In this document: one piece after another, positions 43,413 through 52,201 of the stretch
Layout of the letters: every line of letters begins with the position of its first letter
How positions within the stretch are numbered: position 1 is the stretch's first letter
From: Falsiroseomonas sp051433195
GTDB taxonomy: Bacteria; Pseudomonadota; Alphaproteobacteria; Acetobacterales; Acetobacteraceae
Direction: 5' to 3'
NCBI RefSeq assembly: GCF_051433195.1
Contig: NZ_JBHMFT010000005.1
Location: 62,001 to 126,000, forward strand
Length of the DNA stretch: 64,000 nucleotides
The notes under the pieces: generated by a model
Told to the model about the DNA's origin: nothing
Database searches by the model: none
Seen by the model: the letters and a program-made list of their open reading frames with translations, nothing else
Translations under genes and position numbers: made by a program

Positions 43413-45277
43413 GCGACCAGCGGTGCGCGCTCGGACGCCGCCCGCTGCCAGGCCATCGCCGCATCCTCGTCGAACAGCTCGGCCAGCTTCTTCATCATGG
43501 TGCCGCCCAGCTCCTCGGCATCCACGATGGTGACGGCGCGGCGGTAGTAGCGGGTGACGTCATGGCCGATGCCGATGGCGATCAGTTCCACCGCCTCGCG
43601 ACCCTCGATCTCGCCGATCACCTTGCGCAGGTGGCGTTCCAGGTAATTGCCGGGGTTCACGCTCAGCGTGCTGTCATCAACCGGGGCACCATCCGAGATC
43701 ACCATCAGGATGCGCCGATGCTCGGTCCGCGTCAGCAGGCGCTTGTACGCCCACTCCAGCGCCTCCCCGTCGATGTTCTCCTTCAGCAGCCCCTCGCGCA
43801 GCATCAGCCCGAGGTTCTTCCGCGCCCGCCGCCAGGGCGCGTCGGCGGATTTGTAGATCACGTGCCGCAGGTCGTTGAGCCGCCCCGGATTGCGCGGCTT
43901 GCCTTCCTGCACCCAACGCTCGCGGGATTGCCCGCCCTTCCAGGCGCGCGTGGTGAAGCCCAGGATCTCGGTCTTCACCGCGCAGCGTTCCAGCGTGCGC
44001 GCCAGGATGTCGCAGCACATGGCGGCGACCGTGATCGGCCGGCCGCGCATCGAGCCCGAATTGTCGATCAGCAGGGTCACCACGGTGTCGCGGAAATCCG
44101 CCTCGCGCTCCCGCTTGTAGGACAGCGACTGCATCGGGTTGACGATGACGCGCGCCAGCCGCGCCACGTCCAGCAGCCCTTCCTCCAGGTCGAACTCCCA
44201 GGCGCGCTGCTGCTGCGCCATCAGGCGCCGTTGCAGGCGGTTGGCCAGCTTGGAGACCACGCCCTGCAGATGCGAAAGCTGCTGGTCCAGTTGCTGGCGC
44301 AGCCGTGCCAGTTCGTCGGCGTCGCAGAGGTCGTCGGCCTCCACCACCTCGTCGAAGCTGCGGTTGAAGGCGCGGTAGACGGAGGCGTCGTCGGTCGGCG
44401 CCACCTCCTTCCGCTGCTGCGGCCCGCCGGGCCGGTCATCGCCCTCAGCCGCGGTGCCGTCCTCCTCGCCTTCCTGCGTCTCGTCCTCGGCGGCGTCGCC
44501 CTGCATGGTCTCGGGCTGCGCGCCGAGCATGCTCTCGGTGTCCTGGGCCTGGGATTCGCCCTCGCCGGACTGGTCCTGCTGCGAGGAGGTCTCGCCGCCC
44601 TCGCCTTCTTCCTCGTCCTGCTCGGCCTCGGTCTCGACCTCCGCCTCGGCCAGGTCCAGCGCCGCCAGCAGCTTGCGGGCCGCACGGCCAAAGGCGTCCT
44701 GGTCCGCGCTGCGGTCGGCCATCTCGGCCAGCGCCTGTTCGGCCGATTCGCCGATCGTGTCGCGCCACATCTCCAGGATGCGCTGCGCCGCCGCCGGTGC
44801 CGGTTCGCCGGACAGCTTCTCGCGGGCCAGCAGGCCAAGTGCGGCGGCCAGCGGCAGCTGGTCCTTCCGCGTCATCCGGTCGTAGCCCTCGGACTCGCAC
44901 TGGTCGGACAGGCGGGCTCGCAGGTTGGCGGCGACGCCCGACATGTGCTGGCTGCCGATAACCTCGACCCGCACATCCTCCAGCGCGTCGAACACTTCAC
45001 GAGCTTCACGCCGGGCGGGAATGCGGTTGGCGTGCACGCCTTCGTCGTGGTGGCGCAGCTTCAGCGCGATGGCATCGGCCGCGCCGCGCAGCTTCGCCAT
45101 CTCGGAAGGCGGCAAGGCCCGGGTCGGCAGCGGCAGCCGCGCACGCTTGCCCGCCAGGCCCGAGGGACCGGGCTGGTAGGCCACCTGCACTTCCGGCTGG
45201 CGCGCGATGGCGCGCACGGCGCCGGCCGTCGCGCGCTTGAACTCCTCCTGCCGCGTCTGGTCCTTCGGGTTCGACAC
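43409..45277 (-). CDS. cobT: Aerobic cobaltochelatase subunit CobT
   Basis: 622-residue CobT of the aerobic cobalamin pathway; with CobS it forms the AAA+ chaperone ring that drives CobN to insert Co2+ into hydrogenobyrinate a,c-diamide. A long acidic Glu/Asp/Gln-rich stretch lies about residues 205-300. The C-terminal von Willebrand A domain has the MIDAS-type LIDNSGSMRGRPITVA and VISDGAPVDDSTLS. The start GTG at 45277 lies 7 bases after the cobS stop. Cobaltochelatase CobN and the rest of the corrin genes are not in the window. Confidence 0.95.
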   Translation of the reverse strand: MSNPKDQTRQEEFKRATAGAVRAIARQPEVQVAYQPGPSGLAGKRARLPLPTRALPPSEMAKLRGAADAIALKLRHHDEGVHANRIPARREAREVFDALEDVRVEVIGSQHMSGVAANLRARLSDQCESEGYDRMTRKDQLPLAAALGLLAREKLSGEPAPAAAQRILEMWRDTIGESAEQALAEMADRSADQDAFGRAARKLLAALDLAEAEVETEAEQDEEEGEGGETSSQQDQSGEGESQAQDTESMLGAQPETMQGDAAEDETQEGEEDGTAAEGDDRPGGPQQRKEVAPTDDASVYRAFNRSFDEVVEADDLCDADELARLRQQLDQQLSHLQGVVSKLANRLQRRLMAQQQRAWEFDLEEGLLDVARLARVIVNPMQSLSYKREREADFRDTVVTLLIDNSGSMRGRPITVAAMCCDILARTLERCAVKTEILGFTTRAWKGGQSRERWVQEGKPRNPGRLNDLRHVIYKSADAPWRRARKNLGLMLREGLLKENIDGEALEWAYKRLLTRTEHRRILMVISDGAPVDDSTLSVNPGNYLERHLRKVIGEIEGREAVELIAIGIGHDVTRYYRRAVTIVDAEELGGTMMKKLAELFDEDAAMAWQRAASERAPLVA

Positions 45278-45284
45278 GCTGTTT

Positions 45285-46316
45285 CTACCCCGCCTTGCGC
45301 AGCAGGCTGCCGGTGGACAGTTCCTCGTTGAAGCAGCGCTGGTAGTATTCCGCCACCGTGCCGCGCTCCGCCTCATCGCACTTGTTCAGGAAGGTCATGC
45401 GGAAGGCGAAGCCGATGTCGCCGAAGATGCGTGCATTCTCGGCCCAGGTGATGACGGTGCGCGGCGACATCACGGTGGAGATGTCGCCGGCGATGAAGCC
45501 GGCGCGGGTCAGGTCGGCCAGCGCCACCATCGCCTCCGTCTGCCGCTTCATCTTCGCGTCCTTCTCGTCCCAGCCGAGCTTGGCCATGACGATCGACGTC
45601 TCCTGCGCATGCGGCAGGTAGTTCAGGGTCGCGACGATGTTCCAGCGGTCCATCTGGCCCTGGTTGATCTGCTGCGTGCCATGATACAGGCCCGTGGTGT
45701 CGCCGAGGCCCACGGTGTTCGCGGTGGCGAACAGGCGGAACATCGGGTGCGGGCGGATCACCTTGTTCTGGTCGAGCAACGTCAGCTTGCCCTCGACCTC
45801 CAGGATGCGCTGGATCACGAACATCACGTCAGGTCGGCCGGCATCGTATTCGTCGAACACCAGCGCGCAGGGGTGCTGCAGCGCCCAGGGCAGGATGCCT
45901 TCACGGAACTCCGTGATCTGCTTGCCGTCCTTCAGGACGATGGCGTCCTTCCCGATCAGGTCGATGCGGGAAATGTGGCTGTCCAGGTTCACCCGGATGC
46001 AGGGCCAGTTCAGCCGCGCCGCCACCTGCTCGATATGCGTCGACTTGCCGGTGCCGTGGTAGCCCTGCACCATCACGCGCCGGTTGAAGGCGAAGCCGGC
46101 CAGGATGGCCAGCGTGGTGTCGCGGTCGAAGCGGTAGGTGTCGTCCACCTCCGGCACATGTTCGGTGCGGCGGCTGAAGGCCGGCACCACCATGTCGGAC
46201 TCGAAGCCGAAGGCATCGCGCACGGCGACCTGCGTATCCGGCATGTCGATCGCGGAAGTTGGGTTGATCTCGGCGAGGCTGGCCACCTTGTTCATCTCTC
46301 GATCCGGCTGTGACAT
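45285..46316 (-). CDS. cobS: Aerobic cobaltochelatase subunit CobS
   Basis: AAA+ ATPase subunit, 343 residues. Walker A is QGYHGTGKSTHIEQ, Walker B LVFDEYDAGRPDV, and sensor regions include LFATANTVGLGDTTGLYHGTQ and the arginine-containing FRMTFLNKCDEAER. ATG at 46316 gives MSQPDREMNKVASLAEI. First of a CobS-CobT pair; upstream on the same strand is a J-domain protein 34 bases away, an arrangement seen in other alphaproteobacteria. The nearby adenosyltransferase and MetH suggest that cobalamin is made and used. Confidence 0.96.
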   Translation of the reverse strand: MSQPDREMNKVASLAEINPTSAIDMPDTQVAVRDAFGFESDMVVPAFSRRTEHVPEVDDTYRFDRDTTLAILAGFAFNRRVMVQGYHGTGKSTHIEQVAARLNWPCIRVNLDSHISRIDLIGKDAIVLKDGKQITEFREGILPWALQHPCALVFDEYDAGRPDVMFVIQRILEVEGKLTLLDQNKVIRPHPMFRLFATANTVGLGDTTGLYHGTQQINQGQMDRWNIVATLNYLPHAQETSIVMAKLGWDEKDAKMKRQTEAMVALADLTRAGFIAGDISTVMSPRTVITWAENARIFGDIGFAFRMTFLNKCDEAERGTVAEYYQRCFNEELSTGSLLRKAG

Positions 46317-46350
46317 CGGTTGTGATCCTAGGGCGGCGCGGCGGGCAGGG

Positions 46351-46959
46351 CTACCCGGCAGGTGCAACTGCGGGCGATCCCTTGCCCGGCAGCTTGCGGC
46401 GGACCAGGCTGTAGGCGCGGTTGATGTCCTTCAACCGTTCCTCCGCCTGGCGGTCGCCGCCATTGGCATCCGGATGGAAGCGCTTGGCGAGTTCCTTGTA
46501 GCGGGACCGCAAGGCCAGGGAGTCAATCGGCCAGCCCAGCCCCAGAACGTCCAGCGCCGCCCGCAGTTCGGCCGGCGGCTCATCCGCTCGCGGCTGTTTC
46601 GCACGACGCTGCTGGTGCAGCGGTGTATCGCCGAGCACGCCGAGCGGATCGCGCAGCACCTCCGGGTCGAAGGGGTTCGCGCCACCCAGCCGGCCGAGCG
46701 GCCAGGTCGGCCGCTGCCAGCCGGTGTCCTCGCGCAGGTGGCGCTCGATCTCGCCCGGCGTCATGCCCTTGTAGTAGTCCCAGGCGCGATTGTAGGCGCG
46801 GACATGCTCCAGGCAGAACCAGCGATATTCATTCAGGGTCTTGCGATCGCGCGGTGCGCGGAAGGCGCCGGGTTCGGCACATCCCGGCTGCTCGCAAGGC
46901 CGCACCGGCGCCTCCGGCTCCGCGGTCATTGATCCGATGCGGTCGCCTCGTCGCGCCAT
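46351..46959 (-). CDS. J-domain protein, cobST-linked
   Basis: 202 residues. An N-terminal zinc-finger-like part (PCEQPGCAEPGAFRAPRDRKTLNEYRWFCLEHVRAYNRAWDYY pattern, three Cys) leads to a C-terminal J-domain (about 135-195) with the HPD motif in AKRFHPDANGGDRQAEERLKDINRAYSLV. J-domains stimulate Hsp70; this family is widespread in alphaproteobacteria and often sits before cobS. A role in assembling the cobaltochelatase has not been shown. Start ATG at 46959; MTAEPE at 46929 is an alternative. Confidence 0.85.
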   Translation of the reverse strand: MARRGDRIGSMTAEPEAPVRPCEQPGCAEPGAFRAPRDRKTLNEYRWFCLEHVRAYNRAWDYYKGMTPGEIERHLREDTGWQRPTWPLGRLGGANPFDPEVLRDPLGVLGDTPLHQQRRAKQPRADEPPAELRAALDVLGLGWPIDSLALRSRYKELAKRFHPDANGGDRQAEERLKDINRAYSLVRRKLPGKGSPAVAPAG

Positions 46960-47072
46960 CCGGTCGTTATGGTCGCCACATCCGGGCGGCGCAAGGCGCA
47001 GCGGGGCAAGCGCGCCATGCCCTGGCGGAGCCTCGCAAAGCCTGGAACAACCCCCACATCCAGGGGGACACC

Positions 47073-47354
47073 ATGCCGAACCGCGCCACCCGCATCACCG
47101 CCCGCCTGACCGAGCGCTTCGCGCCGGCCGAGGTCTCCGTCACCGACGACAGCGCCCAGCATGCCGGGCATTCCGGTGCCCGGCCGGGCGGGGAGACGCA
47201 TTACAGCGTGCGCCTCGTCTCCCCGGCCTTCGCCGGCCGGTCGCGCGTCGCCCGGTACCGGGCCGTGCATGAGGCGCTGGCGGAGGAACTCGAAACCGGC
47301 CTGCACGCCCTGTCATTGCGCCTGCTGACGCCGGACGAAGCGGCGCGCGGCTGA
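47073..47354 (+). CDS. bolA: BolA family protein
   Basis: 93-residue BolA-like protein. ITARLTERFAPAEVSVTDDSAQHAGHSGAR includes the H-A-G-H stretch that in BolA-type members helps bind a [2Fe-2S] cluster shared with a monothiol glutaredoxin. The second half (THYSVRLVSPAFAGRSRVARYRAVHEALAEEL) is typical. A AGGGGG ribosome site precedes ATG 47073. Divergent from the J-domain gene with 113 bases between, where the promoters must lie; I see no clear boxes. Confidence 0.92.
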   Translation: MPNRATRITARLTERFAPAEVSVTDDSAQHAGHSGARPGGETHYSVRLVSPAFAGRSRVARYRAVHEALAEELETGLHALSLRLLTPDEAARG

Positions 47355-47355
47355 T

Positions 47356-47934
47356 TCAGCCGCCACCCGTAGCCATGTGCCGCCGCACCACCGGGCTGTC
47401 CGGCGCATAGGCCAGGCAGGTGCCGAGCGGCAGGCTGCGCGGGGCTGGTGCCACCTGCTCTCCTGCCGCGATCGCCGCTTCGCGCGCCAGACGCGCGCGC
47501 CGCCAGCGCACCGGCGCGATGGTCTGGTGGGCGACCGTCGCCATCTGCGCCAGCACCTCCCGCAGATGCGTGCAGCCCATCACGCCGCCGACCCGCTCCT
47601 TCACCGCCCGGTTGAACCCTGGCCCGATCACCACGCCGGCCAGCGCGGCGAAATTCGGCGCCGCCTGCGGACAGATGTCGTAGGGCGTGTGGTCGGACAC
47701 CGCCTCGCAGGCGCGGATCACCATCGCCTCATCCACCGTCAGCCGCACCCACATGCCGTGCAGCGGTTCCCCCGGGGTGATGGTGCCGCGGTCCATGTTC
47801 TCGAAGGGGTAGGATTTCGTGTCGACGAGGTGCGCCTCGATGTCGAACAGCCCGTCCTCGCGCTGAAAGCCATCCATGGTGATCTGGCGGCGGTGCAGCT
47901 TCGTGCGCGGCGAGGGGGGATCGGAGAGCGGCAT
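47356..47934 (-). CDS. DUF2889 domain protein
   Basis: 192 residues of the DUF2889 family: KLHRRQITMDGFQREDGLFDIEAHLVDTKSYPFEN, ITPGEPLHGMWVRLTVDEAMVIRACEAVSDHTPYDICPQAAPNFAALAG (family pattern), and VGGVMGCTHLREVLAQMATVAHQTI. No fold or reaction is known to me. A His/Cys-containing CTHLRE segment could be a metal or active site. ATG at 47934. It ends one base after the bolA stop, convergent. Confidence 0.85.
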   Translation of the reverse strand: MPLSDPPSPRTKLHRRQITMDGFQREDGLFDIEAHLVDTKSYPFENMDRGTITPGEPLHGMWVRLTVDEAMVIRACEAVSDHTPYDICPQAAPNFAALAGVVIGPGFNRAVKERVGGVMGCTHLREVLAQMATVAHQTIAPVRWRRARLAREAAIAAGEQVAPAPRSLPLGTCLAYAPDSPVVRRHMATGGG

Positions 47935-47999
47935 CGGGTGGGTCCCCCGGATATGGTGCGGTGCGGCATCCCGGTATGGCACGCGCCACCACGCAGCGT

Positions 48000-49697
48000 C
48001 TATTCGTGGCAGCCCTCGTCGCGCAGCAGCGACTCCACCGCCTGTGGCGGCACATCGGCGGTCGTGAAGGCCTCGCCCGGCCCGCGCAGCAGCACGAAAC
48101 GCATGGCGCCGTCGCGCACCTTCTTGTCCTTGCGCATCCGCCCCATCAGCGCCGCCGCCGAGAAGCCGCGTGGCAGGTCGCCAATCCGCGCCGGCAGCCC
48201 ACAGTCCTGCAAATGCGCCATCACCCGCCCCGGCAGTTCCTGCGCGCAATGGCCGAGCCGCGCGGACAGCGACGCCGCAAGGCCGAGGCCCACCGCCACC
48301 GCCTCCCCATGCAGCAGCGTGCCGCCATAGCCGCACTCGGCTTCCAGCGCGTGGCCGAAGGTGTGGCCGAGATTCAGCAGGGCGCGGCCGCCCTCGGCAC
48401 TTTCCTCCCGCTCATCCGCCGCCACCACGCCCGCCTTCAGCCGGCAGGATTCCAGCACCGCATGGGCCAGCGCCACCGGGTCGTCGGCCACCGCCCGCGC
48501 GCCCTCCGCCTCGCACCAGTCCCAAAGCGCGCCCTGCAACAGCCCATGCTTGGCGACCTCGGCATAGCCCGCGCGCAATTCCCGCACCGGCAGCGTCGCC
48601 AGCACGCCGGTATCGGCCAGCACCAGCAGCGGCTGATGAAAGGCACCGACCAGGTTCTTGCCAAGCGCCAGGTTGATCCCGGTCTTGCCCCCGACCGAGC
48701 TGTCCACCTGCGCCAGCAGCGTCGTCGGCACCTGGATGAAGGGCAGCCCGCGCAGCGCCGCGGCCGCGGCGAATCCGGCCAGGTCGCCGACCACGCCGCC
48801 GCCCAAGGCCACGATCGCGGTGCGCCGGTCGGCCCCCGACGCCAGCGCCGCCTCCACCACCCGCTCGAACTGGGCGAAGGATTTGCTGGCCTCGCCGGGC
48901 GGCACCTCGACCACCGCCAGCACCTCCACCCCCGCACTCTCCAGCCCGGCGCGCAGCGACGGCAGGTGCAGCGGCGCCACGGACTGGTCGGTCACCACCA
49001 CCACCCGCCGGGCCGGCAGCACCGGCGCCATCAGCGACCCGGCGCGCGTCAGCAGGCCCTCCCCCACCAGGATGTCATAGCTGCGCTCGGCGAGGCGCAC
49101 CGGCAGGCGGGCGGGGGCGCGGTAGCCGGCCAGCGCCTCCATCACCCGCCGGGTCGTCGTCTCCGGCGGTTCGTCGGTGCAGTCCACGATGACGCTCGCC
49201 TCCGCGAAGGTGGGGTGCCGCACGGTCATCAGGCGCTCCAGCACCTCCCGCGGGTCCCGGTTGAGAAACAACGGCCGGTGCTCCCGCCCCGCCACCCGGC
49301 GCAGCAGCACCGGCAGCGAACAGCGCAGCCACACCGCCACGGCGCCGGAGCCTGCGACCGCCGCCCGCGTCCGGGCATCGGTGAAGGCGCCGCCGCCCGT
49401 CGCCAGCACCAGCGGCGGCCCGGCCAGCAGCCGGGCGATCACCCGCCTTTCGCCGTCGCGGAAATGCGGCTCGCCATAACGTGTGAAGATTTCCGTGATC
49501 GGCAGCCCCGCCGCCGCCTCGATCTCGGTATCCGCATCGACGAAAGGCAGGCCCAGTTTGGTGGCAAGCCGCCGTCCGATGGAGGATTTGCCACAGCCGG
49601 GCATGCCCACCAGCACCACGCTGCGGCGCGGTGGGGCGAGGAGGTCGGGGGCGGCGTCCGGGGTGGTCCAGGCCGGCAGGGCGGAGTTGCGTGACAC
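48000..49697 (-). CDS. aroKB: Fused shikimate kinase / 3-dehydroquinate synthase
   Basis: Two shikimate-pathway enzymes in one 565-residue chain. N-terminal shikimate kinase (about 20-185): VVLVGMPGCGKSSIGRRLA Walker A, DADTEIEAAAG, and TGGGAF. C-terminal dehydroquinate synthase (about 190-560): VVVVTDQSVAPL, LGGGVVGDLAGFAAA, VPTTLLAQVDSSVGGKTGIN, and the zinc-ligand regions AEVAKHG, GHTFGHALE and LLHGEAVAVG. GTG at 49697 is chosen (MSRNSALP); GTG at 49715 adds six residues. Adjacent aroK and aroB genes are common; the fusion is less so. Steps 2 and 5 of the pathway would be linked physically. Confidence 0.94.
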   Translation of the reverse strand: MSRNSALPAWTTPDAAPDLLAPPRRSVVLVGMPGCGKSSIGRRLATKLGLPFVDADTEIEAAAGLPITEIFTRYGEPHFRDGERRVIARLLAGPPLVLATGGGAFTDARTRAAVAGSGAVAVWLRCSLPVLLRRVAGREHRPLFLNRDPREVLERLMTVRHPTFAEASVIVDCTDEPPETTTRRVMEALAGYRAPARLPVRLAERSYDILVGEGLLTRAGSLMAPVLPARRVVVVTDQSVAPLHLPSLRAGLESAGVEVLAVVEVPPGEASKSFAQFERVVEAALASGADRRTAIVALGGGVVGDLAGFAAAAALRGLPFIQVPTTLLAQVDSSVGGKTGINLALGKNLVGAFHQPLLVLADTGVLATLPVRELRAGYAEVAKHGLLQGALWDWCEAEGARAVADDPVALAHAVLESCRLKAGVVAADEREESAEGGRALLNLGHTFGHALEAECGYGGTLLHGEAVAVGLGLAASLSARLGHCAQELPGRVMAHLQDCGLPARIGDLPRGFSAAALMGRMRKDKKVRDGAMRFVLLRGPGEAFTTADVPPQAVESLLRDEGCHE

Positions 49698-49746
49698 GGT
49701 GACCAAGGCTAGCACAGCCCGGCCCGCGCGAGGATCCGCCCAGCCG

Positions 49747-49893
49747 ATGTTCCGTCACCCCCTGCTTCTGCTGGTCGGCGTCATCCTGGCGGTGCTGGTC
49801 CTGGGCCTGCTGGTGCTCGGCGCCTTCCCGCCCTCCGTCGCGCCGCAGCCGGTGGAACGCACCGTCCCGGCCGAGCGCTTCGGCACGCGCTGA
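49747..49893 (+). CDS. Small single-span membrane protein
   Basis: 48 residues: MFRHPLLLLVGVILAVLV-type hydrophobic helix (about 5-28) then SVAPQPVERTVPAERFGTR. ATG at 49747, divergent from aroKB and 10 bases before xerD. It looks real from its clean start, one membrane helix and position; such short proteins recur next to xerD in related genomes, as far as I recall, but I cannot verify that here. No function known. Confidence 0.6.
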   Translation: MFRHPLLLLVGVILAVLVLGLLVLGAFPPSVAPQPVERTVPAERFGTR

Positions 49894-49903
49894 CCCGCCC
49901 GCC

Positions 49904-50806
49904 ATGGATCGTCATGCGGAGGCGTTCCTGGAAATGCTGGCCGCCGAACGCGGCGCCGCGCGCAACACCATCGCCGCCTATGCCAACGACCTGGCGGATT
50001 TCAGCGCCTGGAGCACGCCGCGCGGCCTGACCCCGCTGACCGCCGATGCCGGCGCCCTCCAGGCCTATCTCCGCAACCTGACCGACAGCGGCCTCGCCGC
50101 CCGCACCGCCGCACGGCGCCTCTCCGCCCTGCGCCAGTTCTTCCGCTTCCTGGTGCAGGAAGGCCTGCGCACGGATGACCCGACGGAGCGCCAGGAAGGC
50201 CCGCGCCTGCCCGCCAGCCTGCCGAAGCCGCTTGCCGAATCGGAGATCACCGCGCTGGTCGAGGGCGCCGCCCGGCTGTCCGGTGCGCGTGGCCCCTTCG
50301 CGGTGGCGCTGGTGGAGTTGCTGTACAGCAGCGGCCTGCGGGTCAGCGAACTGGTGTCGCTGCCCTCCGGCGCGCTGCGGCCGGATGCGCCGCTCATCGC
50401 CGTGCGCGGCAAGGGCAACAAGGAAAGGCTGGTGCCGATCTCCGCCCGCGCCCGGGCCGCCGTGCTGGCCGCCGCGGAGGCCCGGCCGGAGCCGGAACGG
50501 ACATCGCGCTGGCTGTTCCCCTCCCGCGCCGCCGGCGGGCATGTCACCCGCCAGACCATCGGCCTGATCCTGAAGGACGCGGCGCTGGCCGCCGGGCTGG
50601 ACCCCGCGCGGGTCAGCCCGCATGTGCTGCGGCATTCCTTCGCCTCGCACCTGCTGGCCAACGACGCCGACCTGCGCAGCCTGCAGATCCTGCTCGGCCA
50701 TGCGGATATCGCCACCACGCAGATCTACACGAAGGTGCTCGAGGAACGGCTGCAACGCCTGGTCGAGGATTTTCATCCGCTGTCCACCCAGGAGCACGCC
50801 GCATGA
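49904..50806 (+). CDS. xerD: Site-specific tyrosine recombinase XerD
   Basis: 300-residue core recombinase that with XerC resolves chromosome dimers at dif under FtsK control. An N-terminal SAM-like DNA-binding domain (about 1-95) precedes the catalytic domain with all residues: Arg in SSGLRVSELVSL, Lys in RGKGNKERLVPI, His-Arg in HVLRHSFASHLL, His in LGHADIATTQ, and Tyr in QIYTKV. It is chromosomal housekeeping, with no phage-like genes nearby. ATG at 49904; its stop overlaps the next gene (ATGA). Confidence 0.93.
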   Translation: MDRHAEAFLEMLAAERGAARNTIAAYANDLADFSAWSTPRGLTPLTADAGALQAYLRNLTDSGLAARTAARRLSALRQFFRFLVQEGLRTDDPTERQEGPRLPASLPKPLAESEITALVEGAARLSGARGPFAVALVELLYSSGLRVSELVSLPSGALRPDAPLIAVRGKGNKERLVPISARARAAVLAAAEARPEPERTSRWLFPSRAAGGHVTRQTIGLILKDAALAAGLDPARVSPHVLRHSFASHLLANDADLRSLQILLGHADIATTQIYTKVLEERLQRLVEDFHPLSTQEHAA

Positions 50807-51741
50807 CCATCTCTCCAACGTCTTCCCCTAAGGCCCGCCTGCACCGCAGCGAACTGGCCGTGCCCGCCATCCGGCCGGAGCTGTTCCCGAAGGCCGCCGC
50901 CGGCGCCGCCGATGCCGTCTTCCTCGACCTCGAGGACAGCGTGCCGGAAGCCGAGAAGGACCGCGCCCGCGCCAATGCCGTGGCCGCGGTGCGCGACCTG
51001 GACTGGGGCCGCAAGATCCTGGCCGTCCGCGTCAACGGCCTGGACACGCCGCATTTCTACAAGGACCTGATCGCCCTGCTGGCGGTGGGCGGCGACCGGC
51101 TCGACATCATCATGGTCCCCAAGATCGGCGACCCGCGCGAGCCCTTCGCGGTGGACCTGCTGGCCAGCCAGATCGAGGCCAATGCCAACCGCGCCCGCCG
51201 CGTCGGCCTCGGCCTGGTGATCGAGACCGCCAAGGGCCTGGCGAATGTCGAGGCGATCGCCACCGCCTCCCCCCGCACCGAGAGCCTGCACCTGGGCGTC
51301 GCCGACCTGGCGGCCAGCCTCGGCATGCGCACCACCGCGATCGGCGGGCTGAACCCGGACTACGCCACCACGGCGGGCCTGCTCGACCCCTGGCACTTCG
51401 CCCTCGCCCGCGTCATCACCGCCGCGCGTGCCGCCGGGCTGCGTCCCATCGATGGCCCCTACGGCGATTTCCGCGACATGGAGGGCCTGGAAGCCGCCAC
51501 GCGCCGCGCCCGTGCCCTCGGCGCGGAGGGCAAGATGGCGATCCATCCAGGCCAGGTCGCCACCCTCAATGCCGCCTTCCAGCCCGGCGAAGCGGAGATC
51601 GCCCAAGCCCGCCGCGTCCTCGCCGCCATGGAAGCCGGCCGCAAGGAAGGCCGCGCCGCGGTCGCACTGGATGGCCGGCTGCTCGACATCGCCTCCATCC
51701 GCCAGGCCGAGGCGATGGTCGCCAAGGCCGAGCGGATCTGA
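50803..51741 (+). CDS. HpcH/HpaI aldolase (CitE/malyl-CoA lyase-like)
   Basis: 312-residue CoA-ester lyase family. SELAVPAIRPELFPKAAAGAADAVFLDLEDSV contains the FLDLEDSV metal/active-site strand; also KILAVRVNGLDTPHFYKDL, GLVIETAKGLANVEAIA with the second Glu, HLGVADLAASLGM, and EGKMAIHPGQVATLNAAF. It matches L-malyl-CoA/beta-methylmalyl-CoA lyases best, enzymes of the ethylmalonyl-CoA or C1 assimilation routes, but no other gene of these routes is present. It overlaps xerD by 4 bases. Confidence 0.88.
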   Translation: MTISPTSSPKARLHRSELAVPAIRPELFPKAAAGAADAVFLDLEDSVPEAEKDRARANAVAAVRDLDWGRKILAVRVNGLDTPHFYKDLIALLAVGGDRLDIIMVPKIGDPREPFAVDLLASQIEANANRARRVGLGLVIETAKGLANVEAIATASPRTESLHLGVADLAASLGMRTTAIGGLNPDYATTAGLLDPWHFALARVITAARAAGLRPIDGPYGDFRDMEGLEAATRRARALGAEGKMAIHPGQVATLNAAFQPGEAEIAQARRVLAAMEAGRKEGRAAVALDGRLLDIASIRQAEAMVAKAERI

Positions 51742-51752
51742 CCGCGGCGCCT

Positions 51753-52181
51753 TCAGCCCGCGGCGAGCAACTCCGTCGTCCGTGGATCGGGCGCGCCGTC
51801 GAAGTACCGCCGGAGCACCTCGGCGAAGACGCTGGCCTCGGGGCGTGCCGCGGCGAACAGCGTCATGGAGGAGCGCAGCTTCAGGTCATCGGGGCTGCCG
51901 AATATCTCGGTGGCCGACCGGCCTTCGATCGCGAGCACCAACTCCGCGCACGCGACCAGCCGCGGCCCCAGGACGGGATGCGCCATGAAGGCCTGCGCCT
52001 CGGCGAGCGAGGCGATGCCGTAGTGCTGCGCGGTGGCGCTGTGCCCGAGGGCGCGCAACTGCGGAAAGACGAACCACATCCAATGGCTGCGCTTCCGGCC
52101 CTCGCGAAGCTCGCGCCGCACCACCGCGATCACGAGGTCTTGGGCCTGCACGAAGCGGTCGAGCTGGAAGCGGTCCGTCAT
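51753..52181 (-). CDS. DUF1810 family protein
   Basis: 142 residues: FQLDRFVQAQDLVIAVVRRELREGRKRSHWMWFVFPQLRALGHSATAQHYGI (family pattern), then HPVLGPRLVACAELVL and EIFGSPDDLKLRSSMTLFAAA. DUF1810 proteins are all-alpha, NADAR-adjacent in fold space, and of unclear role (ADP-ribose-linked reactions have been suggested for relatives). ATG at 52181. It converges with the lyase gene and is followed upstream by an SDR on the same strand 20 bases away. Confidence 0.88.
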   Translation of the reverse strand: MTDRFQLDRFVQAQDLVIAVVRRELREGRKRSHWMWFVFPQLRALGHSATAQHYGIASLAEAQAFMAHPVLGPRLVACAELVLAIEGRSATEIFGSPDDLKLRSSMTLFAAARPEASVFAEVLRRYFDGAPDPRTTELLAAG

Positions 52182-52201
52182 GCCGCGCCGCCTGCCCTCG
52201 A

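Noticed and set aside
49904..50806. Tyrosine recombinase considered as an integrase of a mobile element
   Set aside because: Length, motifs and neighbours fit core XerD. No att-like repeats or phage genes are found.
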